NCBI RefSeq assembly: GCF_000518665.1
Contig: NZ_JAEA01000001.1
Location: 434,001 to 498,000, forward strand
Source of the DNA: Microvirga flocculans ATCC BAA-817
Lineage (GTDB): Bacteria > Pseudomonadota > Alphaproteobacteria > Rhizobiales > Beijerinckiaceae
Reading direction: 5' to 3'
Length of the DNA: 64,000 nt
Below are positions 56,709-64,000 of the stretch, piece by piece; within the stretch, counting starts at the first letter, position 1, and each line of letters begins with the position of its first letter. Both the position numbers and the translations under genes were made by a program. Under the pieces are notes generated by a model. The model made no database searches and was not told the origin of the DNA. It saw only the letters and a program-made list of their open reading frames with translations.

Positions 56709-57328
56709 GCACCAAGCAGCTCGGCGAAACACCCGTCGTCGCGCCCTCGGCGACGATCCGCGATTGCCGGCTCGGACGCTATACCGAGGTCGGCGCGAGG
56801 ACCTCCCTGACCGAAACCGTTTTGGACGATTATTCCTACATCGTGCACGACGGCGAGGTCATGGATACGACCATCGGGAAGTTCTGTTCCATTGCCTCCC
56901 ATGTGCGCATCAATCCCGGCAATCATCCGATGCACCGGGCCAGTCAGGCGCATTTCACCTATCGCGCGCGCCAGTACTGGCCGGAGGAAGAGGACGACGA
57001 AGCCTTCTTCGCCTGGCGGCGGTCGCACCCGGTCGTCATCGGGCATGACGTGTGGATCGGGCATGGCGTCGTCATCCTGCCGAGCCGGACTATCGGCACC
57101 GGTGCCGTGATTGGCGCAGGCTCCATCGTAACGCGCGACGTCGAGCCCTATACCATCGTTGCCGGCAATCCTGCCCGCGTCATCAGGCGTCGTTTCGACG
57201 AGAAGACGGCGGAGAGGCTTCAGGTCCTGGCATGGTGGGACTGGGATCACGAGCGGCTCCGGCGGGCTCTTCCCGACTTTCGCAACCTGTCCGTCGAAGA
57301 GTTCCTGAAACGCTACGAAGCGGCCTAG
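56705..57328 (+). CDS. Phosphonate-locus hexapeptide-repeat acetyltransferase
   Basis: 207 residues with left-handed beta-helix repeats (IRDCRLGRYTEVGARTSL, TTIGKFCSIASHVRINPGNH, VVIGHDVWIGHGVVILPSRTIGTGAVIGAGSIV) and the cap VAGNPARVIRRRF. Resembles xenobiotic/chloramphenicol-type acetyltransferases; a subfamily is regularly found in phn operons and may acetylate aminoalkylphosphonates, as PhnO does. Coupled to the DUF1045 gene and closed by a terminator. Confidence 0.87.
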   Translation: MSTKQLGETPVVAPSATIRDCRLGRYTEVGARTSLTETVLDDYSYIVHDGEVMDTTIGKFCSIASHVRINPGNHPMHRASQAHFTYRARQYWPEEEDDEAFFAWRRSHPVVIGHDVWIGHGVVILPSRTIGTGAVIGAGSIVTRDVEPYTIVAGNPARVIRRRFDEKTAERLQVLAWWDWDHERLRRALPDFRNLSVEEFLKRYEAA

Positions 57329-57350
57329 AACTTCTGTGTCGCGCCAGTCT

Positions 57351-57382
57351 CGTGGTGCCGATTTCGCCGCACCACGATTTTT
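57351..57382 (+). terminator. Intrinsic terminator before phnC
   Basis: CGTGGTGC at 57351-57358 pairs with GCACCACG at 57369-57376, followed by ATTTTT. Separates the DUF1045/acetyltransferase pair from the phnC unit, which therefore needs its own promoter. Confidence 0.88.
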
Positions 57383-57390
57383 GCGTGATA

Positions 57391-57441
57391 CTGTCTAACG
57401 ATTGTCATCCAAGCGTCTTGCAAAGGTCATTTCGGTTTCAT
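57391..57441 (+). promoter_or_regulatory. Tandem Pho boxes upstream of phnC
   Basis: Five heptamers at exact 11-bp steps: CTGTCTA (57391), TTGTCAT (57402), GCGTCTT (57413), AGGTCAT (57424) and GTTTCAT (57435), resembling the PhoB half-site CTGTCAT with 4-bp spacers. The last ends 40 bp before the phnC ATG. Confidence 0.78.
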
Positions 57442-57481
57442 CGGGCACGGCTAATCAAGCGCCAGAACGCGAGGTGATGCC

Positions 57482-58285
57482 ATGCTTGTCATTGAGGACC
57501 TGTCGCGACGATTTGGCCAGAAGACCGCAGTCGATCGCGTTTCCCTGACCATTGAGCGCGGATCTTTCGTCGGCGTGATCGGCCGCTCCGGTGCCGGAAA
57601 ATCGACGCTCCTGCGTCTTGTCAACCGACTCGTCGATCCCTCCGCCGGCCGAATTGTCTACGATGGCGTCGACGTGACGCACCTGCGCGGCAAGTCCCTG
57701 CGGGACTGGCGCGCCCGGTGCGCCATGATCTTCCAGCAGTTCAATCTGGTGGGCCGCCTCGACGTCATGACGAACGTGCTCATGGGGCGCCTCAGCGAGA
57801 CCTCCGGCCAGCGCTCACTACTGAAGCTCTGGAGCGCGCAGGACAAGGCGATGGCCCTCTCCGCCCTCGAACAGTTCGACATGGCGGGTTTCGCCGCCCA
57901 GCGCACCGAGCAGCTCTCCGGCGGACAGCAGCAGCGCGTCGCCATCGCCCGGGCCCTGGTACAGCAGCCCGACATTATACTGGCCGACGAGCCGATCGCC
58001 TCGCTCGATCCGCGCAACACGCGCCTCGTCATGGATGCCCTGGCGAAGATCAACCGTGACTACGGCATCACGGTCTTGTGCAATCTTCACTCTCTCGATC
58101 TCGCGCGCGCCTATTGCGACCGCCTCGTCGGCATGTCTTCCGGGCAGGTCGTGTTCGATGGCGGTCCCCTCGATCTCACCGAGGATGTCAGCCGCCGCCT
58201 GTATGGTCTCGAAGCCGGTGACGTCCTCGAGATCGATCATATCGAGAACAGCAGATCCAGCCTTCCGGCCGCCTTCGCGGCTTGA
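57482..58285 (+). CDS. phnC: Phosphonate ABC transporter ATPase PhnC
   Basis: 267 residues: Walker [10 protein letters not shown] (about 36-44), signature [15 protein letters not shown], Walker B IILADEP and an unusual switch region CNLHSLDLA characteristic of PhnC. AGGTG precedes the ATG. First gene of the phnCDE1E2 importer and downstream of tandem Pho boxes. Confidence 0.95.
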   Translation: MLVIEDLSRRFGQKTAVDRVSLTIERGSFVGVIGRSGAGKSTLLRLVNRLVDPSAGRIVYDGVDVTHLRGKSLRDWRARCAMIFQQFNLVGRLDVMTNVLMGRLSETSGQRSLLKLWSAQDKAMALSALEQFDMAGFAAQRTEQLSGGQQQRVAIARALVQQPDIILADEPIASLDPRNTRLVMDALAKINRDYGITVLCNLHSLDLARAYCDRLVGMSSGQVVFDGGPLDLTEDVSRRLYGLEAGDVLEIDHIENSRSSLPAAFAA

Positions 58286-58345
58286 GGATGGTGCCGTGCA
58301 AGCGGCTTTTGGCTTTTCCTATCTGAAACCATGGAGATTTTCCCT

Positions 58346-59248
58346 ATGATCACCCGTCGCCTCGTTCTCGGCGCGGTCGCTTCGCTTGCACTGGCGGGAG
58401 CGGCCCTAGCTCAGGATTGGAAATCGAAGTATCCCGAGATCGTCTTCGCCATCATTCCGTCCGAGAATGCCTCCGGTGTGACCGATCGCTATGCGCCGTT
58501 CGTCGAGTACCTGTCGAAGGAACTCGGTACGAAAGTCACCCTGCGCATCGCCAACGACTACGCCGCCGTGATCGAGGGCCAGCGCTCCGGCAACATCCAC
58601 ATCGCCTCGTACGGTCCTTCGTCCTATGCCCGCGCCTTTACGACCGGCGCGAAGATCGAGCCCTTCGCCATCGAGACGAACCTGGACGGCACCAAGGGTT
58701 ATCACTCGGTGCTGTGGGTAAAGGCGGATTCGCCCTACAAGGCCATCGAGGATCTCAAGGGCAAGAACCTGTGCCTCGTGGATCCGAACTCGACCTCGGG
58801 CAACAACGTTCCGCGCTTCGCCATGAGCAAGATGAGCATCGTTCCCGAGCAGTTCTTCGGCAAGGTGGTTTATGCGGGCAGCCATGAGAACGCCGTGCTC
58901 GGCGTGCAGCAGGGAACCTGCGACGCCGCTTTCAACTGGTGGAACGACGAGAACGAGTCCAATCTTCTGCGCATGGCCCGCAAGAGCATGGTCAAGGCCG
59001 AGGATTTCCGGATCATCTTCAAGTCGGAGCAGATCGTGAATTCGCCGATGGCGTATCTCTCCGATCTCCCTTCGGATCTGAAGGCGAAGATCAAGCAGTC
59101 CGTTCTCGATCTGCCCAAGAAGAATCCTGAGATTTTCCAGAAAATGTTCGACGGCAAGCAGGGGCCGTGGCAGGCGGTCGATCACAAGGCCTACGAGCCG
59201 ATCATCGAGCTCAACGCCTTCGTTGATTCCCTGCGCAAAAAGTCCTGA
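58346..59248 (+). CDS. phnD: Phosphonate ABC transporter substrate-binding protein PhnD
   Basis: 300 residues: signal peptide ending GAALAQ, then PhnD-type lobes (VFAIIPSENASGVTDRYAPFVEYL, IASYGPSSYARAF, LCLVDPNSTSGNNVPRF, ENAVLGVQQGTCDAAFNWW). The ATG at 58346 has GGAG 9 nt upstream. Binds phosphonates in the periplasm. A hairpin follows the gene. Confidence 0.95.
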   Translation: MITRRLVLGAVASLALAGAALAQDWKSKYPEIVFAIIPSENASGVTDRYAPFVEYLSKELGTKVTLRIANDYAAVIEGQRSGNIHIASYGPSSYARAFTTGAKIEPFAIETNLDGTKGYHSVLWVKADSPYKAIEDLKGKNLCLVDPNSTSGNNVPRFAMSKMSIVPEQFFGKVVYAGSHENAVLGVQQGTCDAAFNWWNDENESNLLRMARKSMVKAEDFRIIFKSEQIVNSPMAYLSDLPSDLKAKIKQSVLDLPKKNPEIFQKMFDGKQGPWQAVDHKAYEPIIELNAFVDSLRKKS

Positions 59249-59266
59249 TACCGATCCACATGACGG

Positions 59267-59292
59267 CAGTCCGCTCCCGACGGAGCGGACTG
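59267..59292. other. Intercistronic hairpin after phnD
   Basis: CAGTCCGCTC at 59267-59276 pairs with GAGCGGACTG at 59283-59292 (6-nt loop). No T-run. Likely keeps phnD mRNA more abundant than the permease part. Confidence 0.78.
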
Positions 59293-59311
59293 TCCCTTCG
59301 TTCTGGTTCCC

Positions 59312-60208
59312 ATGGCCACGTCACTCCCCCGCCTGACCGACGACCGGCTTGCCGCGCTGATGCAGGCCTATCACGATGCCGTCCGGGCGAAGCGTCTCCG
59401 CTCTATGGCGTTCGTTTGTATCGTGATCGGGCTGATGTTTCTGTCCGGCTGGGTAGCTCAAGTCGATCTGTTCAAGCTGGTAGCGAATTTCGGAAATTTC
59501 TTCAGCTATTTCGACCGGATCATGACCTTCGACAGCGGGCCCGTGGCGGGGCAGCGCGTCTGGACCGATCCGGCCGAGTGGTTCTGGGGGCTGAGGAAGT
59601 GGCTGATCCTCCTCGCCGACACCATCCTGATCGGCTATCTGGGAACGGCTCTGGGCGCCATCGGCGCGTTCCTGCTCTGCTTTTCCGCCGCTGCCAACCT
59701 GATGCCGAACCCATGGCTTCGCAGCGGCGTGAAACGTCTCTTCGAGTTCTGCCGCACCGTTCCTGAGATCGTCTTCGCGCTGATCTTCATCATCGCCTTC
59801 GGTCTCGGCCCGATTCCCGGGGTCCTCGCCATCGCCCTTCATACCATGGGCGCTCTCGGAAAACTTTTTGCGGAAGTGGTCGAGAACATCGACATGAAAT
59901 CCGTGGAGGGCTCCGTTTCGACGGGCGCGAGCTTCAGCCAAACGGTCCGTTTCGCGGTCTTGCCGCAGGTTCTGTCGAATTTTGCGAGCTACACGCTGCT
60001 GCGCTTCGAAATCAACGTGCGTGGCGCGTCCGTCATGGGCTTCGTGGGCGCGGGCGGAATCGGGCAAGACCTGATCGAGGCGATCCGCAAGTTCTACTAT
60101 GCCGATGTCTCCGCCCTTCTTCTCCTGATCATTCTCACCGTCACGGTCATCGACCTGGGCACCGAGCGTCTGCGCCATGCCCTCATCAGCCGCGAGGAGC
60201 GACCATGA
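59312..60208 (+). CDS. phnE1: Phosphonate ABC transporter permease PhnE (first)
   Basis: 298 residues with about six membrane helices; the N-terminal 50 residues are cytosolic and charged. The coupling loop SVEGSVSTGASFSQTVRFAVLPQVL matches PhnE. It overlaps the next permease by ATGA. Two different PhnE subunits are usual in Rhizobiales. Confidence 0.93.
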   Translation: MATSLPRLTDDRLAALMQAYHDAVRAKRLRSMAFVCIVIGLMFLSGWVAQVDLFKLVANFGNFFSYFDRIMTFDSGPVAGQRVWTDPAEWFWGLRKWLILLADTILIGYLGTALGAIGAFLLCFSAAANLMPNPWLRSGVKRLFEFCRTVPEIVFALIFIIAFGLGPIPGVLAIALHTMGALGKLFAEVVENIDMKSVEGSVSTGASFSQTVRFAVLPQVLSNFASYTLLRFEINVRGASVMGFVGAGGIGQDLIEAIRKFYYADVSALLLLIILTVTVIDLGTERLRHALISREERP

Positions 60209-61074
60209 AGGCTTCCTCCCAAGGGATCGGTTCCGATCTGCCCGCGTTGAAGGCGCGCTATCCCGAGCACTTCGCCGCCTCTTGGACGAAGCGCGCGGCG
60301 GTCGTCGGGGTCGTGACGGTTCTGTCCGGTCTTTTCCTCTTCGGTTTCTGGCGTCTGGACTTCTCCCTGGACAGGATCCTGTCCGGCATCGGGAAGCTTG
60401 GAACGCTCGTCCTGCTCATGCTGCCCCCCAATCCGGGAAGCTGGGCAAAGTTCTTCACCTTCATTCATGCGCTTGCCGAGACGGTGGCCATCGCTTTTCT
60501 CGGAACCCTTCTCGCCGCGCTCGTGGCGTTCCCCATCGGTCTCGTGGCGGCACGCAACACCACCGTCAACCGCCTCGTCCAGTTCGCATCCCGCCGGCTG
60601 CTCGACGGTATCCGCGGCATCGATACCCTGATCTGGGCGCTCCTGTGGATCAACGTGGTCGGCCTCGGCCCCTTCGCCGGCGTGCTCGCCATCATGACGA
60701 GCGATATCGGCACGTTCGGGAAGCTCTTTTCTGAAGCCATCGAAGCCGCCGACAGGAAGCCTGTCGAGGGCATCATCTCGACCGGCGGGACGCGCCTGCA
60801 CCAGATCCGCTTCGGAATCCTGCCCCAGGTCTTTCCAGTGATCGCGGGGCAGGTGCTCTATTTCTTCGAGTCGAACACCCGCTCGGGCACGATCATCGGC
60901 ATCGTCGGAGCCGGAGGAATCGGGCTGCACCTGGCCGAGCAGATCCGCACGCTCGAATGGCAGGCCGTCTCCTTCCTAGTGCTGCTGATCCTGGTCATGG
61001 TGGCCGTGATCGATGCGCTCTCGGCGCGGCTGCGCAGGGCCATCATCGGCCGTTCGCAGCAACCGCCGATGTGA
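60205..61074 (+). CDS. phnE2: Phosphonate ABC transporter permease PhnE (second)
   Basis: 289 residues, about six membrane helices; coupling loop PVEGIISTGGTRLHQIRFGILPQVF. Translationally coupled to phnE1. The heterodimer completes the importer. It ends 6 bp before the reversed phnF gene. Confidence 0.93.
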   Translation: MKASSQGIGSDLPALKARYPEHFAASWTKRAAVVGVVTVLSGLFLFGFWRLDFSLDRILSGIGKLGTLVLLMLPPNPGSWAKFFTFIHALAETVAIAFLGTLLAALVAFPIGLVAARNTTVNRLVQFASRRLLDGIRGIDTLIWALLWINVVGLGPFAGVLAIMTSDIGTFGKLFSEAIEAADRKPVEGIISTGGTRLHQIRFGILPQVFPVIAGQVLYFFESNTRSGTIIGIVGAGGIGLHLAEQIRTLEWQAVSFLVLLILVMVAVIDALSARLRRAIIGRSQQPPM

Positions 61075-61080
61075 CGGCTC

Positions 61081-61839
61081 TCACTGCTCGATCACGAGAT
61101 CGACGCGATCGGCGCTGAAGAAAGAACGCGTGGCCTGGATCCGATGCCCATATTGGTTGACATTGATGCTGTCGATCACGAGCAGCACGCGCCCTGGCGA
61201 AAGTTCGAGGCAGGCGGCCTCCTCCACGGTCGCGATCCTCGCCGAAATGCGCGTCGACAGCCGCGAATAATCGGAGACCTCATGTCGCGCAAAAGCGCGG
61301 GTGAGGGAGCCGGTTTTGCGGTAGGTGGCATCGATGCCGGAAAAGCGCGGCAGAGGCAGCCAGGTCCAGGCCATCGAGATCGGAACCTCGTCCGCCCGGT
61401 TGAGCGTGACCATTTCGAGAACCGCTGCGTCTGGCTTGAGTCCGAGGGCCTCGGCGATTTCCGCGGTCGCAATCGTCTCGGTCGAGCGGATCAGCTCGCC
61501 CCGCGCCTCGCGGCCCGCCTTGGCCATGAGTTCCGAAAAGCGCGTCTTGCGGCCGATGGCGTAGGGCAGGGGCTTGGCTTCCACGAAGGTGCCTCCGCCC
61601 TGCGTGGCGCGCACGAGGCCCCGGGCGGCCAGAGCGGCCAGGGCCCTGCGCACCGTGTGCCGGTTGACGCCGAAACGTTGGGCGAACTGCATTTCGCCGG
61701 GAAGCTTCTCGCCGGGCTTGAAGAGCCCGCCCGCAATGTCCGCTTCGATGCGGTCGGCAATCTGGCGCCAGGCCGTCAATCCGGCGCCCCGGTCGAGGGG
61801 ATCGGAAGCCGTCGGGTCGAAATGTGAGCGTTCCGTCAT
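61081..61839 (-). CDS. phnF: GntR/HutC-family regulator PhnF
   Basis: 252 residues from the ATG at 61839: winged HTH (LPGEMQFAQRFGVNRHTVRRALAALAARGLVRATQGGGTFVEA) and a UTRA-type ligand domain of the HutC subgroup. Reversed relative to the flanking phn genes and divergent from phnG. An operator-like dyad lies just upstream. Likely represses phnGHI and itself in response to phosphonate or a pathway product. Confidence 0.92.
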   Translation of the reverse strand: MTERSHFDPTASDPLDRGAGLTAWRQIADRIEADIAGGLFKPGEKLPGEMQFAQRFGVNRHTVRRALAALAARGLVRATQGGGTFVEAKPLPYAIGRKTRFSELMAKAGREARGELIRSTETIATAEIAEALGLKPDAAVLEMVTLNRADEVPISMAWTWLPLPRFSGIDATYRKTGSLTRAFARHEVSDYSRLSTRISARIATVEEAACLELSPGRVLLVIDSINVNQYGHRIQATRSFFSADRVDLVIEQ

Positions 61840-61857
61840 CAAAGCTTCATCTGAATA

Positions 61858-61881
61858 TGTTGTCTATTTATCTATACAACA
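61858..61881. promoter_or_regulatory. Probable PhnF (HutC-type) operator
   Basis: TGTTGT and ACAACA frame 12 bp; inside are GT-N-TA and TA-N-AC as in HutC-subfamily sites. Nine of twelve base pairs are symmetric. Located between the divergent phnF and phnG. Confidence 0.7.
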
Positions 61882-61912
61882 CGACAAGTCGATTGCCAAC
61901 AAGGGTATGCCC

Positions 61913-62401
61913 ATGGCCTTTGCCTCCCAATCCGCCTCTCCAGGCGCTCTCCCGGACGACGGCACGATCGCCCGCCGGCGGAGGGCCATGGCTCTGTGCG
62001 CCGATGCCGAGCGCTCGGATCTCGAAGCGATCCTCGCCGCCCTTCGCTGCGAGGACGGCGTGGAGGACCTGCGCCGGCCCGAGACCGGCCTCGTGATGGT
62101 GCGCGGCCGCATGGGCGGCGACGGCGCTCCGTTCAATTTCGGCGAGGCGACCGTCACCCGTGCCGTCGTGAGGCTCGCCAGCGGTGAAGTCGGTTTCGCC
62201 TACCAGCTCGGACGCGATGCGCCGAAGGCTCGCATGGCCGCCATCATCGACGCGCTTCTGCAGAATCCTCTTCGCAGCCTGGAAACGGACATGGCGCTCT
62301 CGCCGCTCGAGCAGCGGCTTTCCGCCGAGCGCGCACTGCGCGAACGCCGCACGGCGGCGACGCGCGTGAATTTCTACACCATGGTGCGGGGAGAAGATTG
62401 A
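61913..62401 (+). CDS. phnG: C-P lyase subunit PhnG
   Basis: 162 residues; core motifs RRRRAMALCADAERSDLEAIL and RPETGLVMVRGRMGGDGAPFNFGEATVTRAVVRL match PhnG. The ATG at 61913 has AAGGG 7 nt upstream; an ATG 6 bp earlier is also in frame. Part of the PhnGHIJ core that installs ribosyl triphosphate on phosphonates. Its stop overlaps phnH by one base. Confidence 0.94.
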   Translation: MAFASQSASPGALPDDGTIARRRRAMALCADAERSDLEAILAALRCEDGVEDLRRPETGLVMVRGRMGGDGAPFNFGEATVTRAVVRLASGEVGFAYQLGRDAPKARMAAIIDALLQNPLRSLETDMALSPLEQRLSAERALRERRTAATRVNFYTMVRGED

Positions 62402-62997
62402 TGACCGCTCTTGCTCTCGGCTTTGCCGATCAGGTCACCCAGGCGCAGCAGGTCTTCGGCGCCGTCATGAACGCGCTTGCGCATCCGGGCCGCCTTCAGA
62501 CCCTGCGCATCGATATTGCGCCACCCCGGCCGTTGACGCCCGAGCTCGCCGCCGTCGCCCTGGCGCTCGCCGATCATGAAGCGCCGATCTGGATCGATGC
62601 GCGGCTTGCCGCTGAACAGGCCGTCGCGGAATTCCTCCGCTTCCACACGGGAGCCGCCATCGTGGCCCGCCCGGAGGAAGCCGCCTTCGCGCTGATCACC
62701 GACCTCGAAGAGCCTCTTCCCCTGGATCGTTTCGCTCTCGGCAATGCGGAATATCCGGATCGTTCCACGACGCTCGTCTTCGCCGTGTCCGATCTTTCCG
62801 AGGCAGGAGGGTGGACGCTGGCGGGACCTGGGATTCCCGCGCGCCGCAATCTCATGGCTTCGCCATGGCCGCACGATCTGGCGGAGATCGTTCATGCGAA
62901 CCGTTCGCTCTTCCCGCGCGGCCTGGATGTCCTGCTTGCCGCGCCCGGCAGGGTTGCCGGGCTGCCTCGCACCACGCGTTTCGTCGAGGAGGTTTGA
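62401..62997 (+). CDS. phnH: C-P lyase subunit PhnH
   Basis: 198 residues with PhnH signatures (FADQVTQAQQVFGAVMNALAHPGR, ALADHEAPIWIDARL, AGPGIPARRNL). Starts within the phnG stop (TGATG), so tightly coupled. Component of the C-P lyase core complex. Confidence 0.94.
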   Translation: MTALALGFADQVTQAQQVFGAVMNALAHPGRLQTLRIDIAPPRPLTPELAAVALALADHEAPIWIDARLAAEQAVAEFLRFHTGAAIVARPEEAAFALITDLEEPLPLDRFALGNAEYPDRSTTLVFAVSDLSEAGGWTLAGPGIPARRNLMASPWPHDLAEIVHANRSLFPRGLDVLLAAPGRVAGLPRTTRFVEEV

Positions 62998-63000
62998 GCT

Positions 63001-64000
63001 ATGTACGTGGCCGTGAAGGGCGGCGAAGCAGCCATTGACAACGCCCATCGCCTTCTCGCGCATGCGCGGCGTGGCGATCCTTCGGTGCCGGAACTGTCCA
63101 TTGCACAGATCGCCGAGCAGCTCGCCCTGCTCGTCGACCGCGTGATGACGGAAGGATCGCTCTACGACCGCCAGCTTGCAGCCCTGGCCCTCAAGCAGGC
63201 GCGCGGGGATCTGATAGAAGCCGTGTTCCTGGTGCGCGCCTTCCGCACGACCCTGCCGCGCTTCGGCTATTCCGAGCCGGTCGGCACGGCCCGCATGGAA
63301 ATCAGGCGCAGGATTTCTGCGACCTACAAGGATCTGCCCGGCGGGCAGGTTCTCGGGCCGACCTTCGACTACACGCATCGTCTGCTCGATTTCGTGCTCG
63401 CCGCCAATGGCGAAGAACCTGTACCGCCCGCCGAGGCCGATGTGCCGCAGGACGAGGGCGGCACGCCGCGCGTGACGGATCTCCTCGATGCGGAAGGGCT
63501 GATCGAGGCATCGAGCGCGGCCCTTGACGGATCGCCCGTCGGCGACATCACCCGCGAGCCCCTGAGCTTTCCCGCCGAGCGCGATCTGCGCCTGCAGGCC
63601 CTGGCGCGGGGCGACGAAGGCTTCGTTCTGGCGCTCGGATACTCCACCCAGCGCGGCTATGGCCGCACGCATCCCTTCGTCGGTGAGGTCCGCGTGGGCG
63701 AGGTCGAGGTGGAGTTCACGCCCGAGGAGCTCGGCTTTGCCGTGCCGCTCGGACGAATCACCGTGACGGAGTGCCAGATGGTCAGCCAGTTCAAGGGATC
63801 TGCCGCGGTGCCGCCTCAGTTCACGCGGGGCTACGGCCTCGTCTTCGGGCAGAGCGAGCGAAAGGCCATGGCCATGTCCCTCGTCGACAGGAGCCTGCGG
63901 GCCCGCGAACTCGGAGAGGATGTGGTAGCCCCCGCGCAGGACGAGGAATTCGTCCTCTCCCATGCGGACAACCTGCAGGCCACGGGGTTCGTCGAGCACC
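63001..64000 (+). CDS. phnI: C-P lyase subunit PhnI, N-terminal part
   Basis: 333 residues are visible and the gene continues past the right edge. Opens MYVAVKGGEAAIDNAHRLL, with RAFRTTLPRFGYSEP, ISATYKDLPGGQVLGPTFDYTHRLLDF and YSTQRGYGRTHPFVGEVRVGEV, all typical of PhnI, the subunit that catalyses nucleobase displacement. AGGAGG lies 8 nt upstream. phnJ and the rest are expected beyond the window. Confidence 0.95.
   Translation, partial: MYVAVKGGEAAIDNAHRLLAHARRGDPSVPELSIAQIAEQLALLVDRVMTEGSLYDRQLAALALKQARGDLIEAVFLVRAFRTTLPRFGYSEPVGTARMEIRRRISATYKDLPGGQVLGPTFDYTHRLLDFVLAANGEEPVPPAEADVPQDEGGTPRVTDLLDAEGLIEASSAALDGSPVGDITREPLSFPAERDLRLQALARGDEGFVLALGYSTQRGYGRTHPFVGEVRVGEVEVEFTPEELGFAVPLGRITVTECQMVSQFKGSAAVPPQFTRGYGLVFGQSERKAMAMSLVDRSLRARELGEDVVAPAQDEEFVLSHADNLQATGFVEH

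Overview
This window comes from a high-GC alphaproteobacterium, most likely of the Hyphomicrobiales (Rhizobiales) and perhaps near Methylobacteriaceae such as Microvirga. That placement is inferred from the BcsN-type cellulose locus, a His-rich Zur, FixK/FNR-type sites beside stress genes, rhizobial-style palindromic repeats and the ugp/phn arrangement. No rRNA, tRNA, CRISPR array, IS element or prophage was seen. It reads as ordinary chromosome built from compact operons.

Layout. 1-6.3 kb: cellulose synthesis operon on the minus strand (bcsN-bcsA-bcsB-bcsZ; bcsZ runs off the left edge). 6.4-7.8 kb: Bcr/CflA exporter preceded by an orphan terminator. 7.8-12.1 kb: glutarate/lysine catabolism (divergent LysR, glutaryl-CoA dehydrogenase, a DapB-like protein without the catalytic histidines, class III CoA-transferase). 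12.1-17.1 kb: TetR-controlled RND efflux pair with a clear operator. 17.1-18.2 kb: two Fur-superfamily genes, a normal Zur and a relative that has lost its metal-binding residues. 18.3-25.5 kb: CUT2 sugar ABC importer with isomerase and dehydrogenase, facing a LacI repressor across a perfect palindrome. 25.5-33.4 kb: mixed housekeeping and small genes, including a strong small-RNA candidate at about 25.94-26.03 kb, phosphoglucomutase, a VWA-like secreted protein, DoxX, an atypical LuxR regulator and a LysR regulator.

33.5-44.4 kb: a micro-oxic/stress island (PHA synthase, three universal stress proteins, flavodoxin-fold reductase, P1B ATPase, beta-CASP nuclease-like protein, cytochrome c, zinc alcohol dehydrogenase and small unknowns) carrying three FNR/FixK-type boxes. 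44.5-47.3 kb: MerR regulator and Zn/Cd/Pb P1B-2 ATPase sharing a 19-bp-spacer promoter. 47.4-50.4 kb: L,D-transpeptidase, BTLCP cysteine protease and an EEP phosphatase/nuclease. 50.5-64 kb: a phosphorus-scavenging island, with a ugpBAEC glycerol-3-phosphate importer plus a TIM-barrel protein, then the phosphonate locus (DUF1045, hexapeptide acetyltransferase, phnCDE1E2, phnF reversed, phnGHI running off the right edge). Both parts carry Pho-box-like repeats.

The most interesting points are the anti-Shine-Dalgarno small-RNA candidate, the DapB-like protein without its catalytic histidines, the metal-site-less Fur paralogue, the five tandem Pho half-sites in front of phnC, and the FNR/FixK boxes that link the stress island. 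All functional statements come from reading the sequence; no database search was run.
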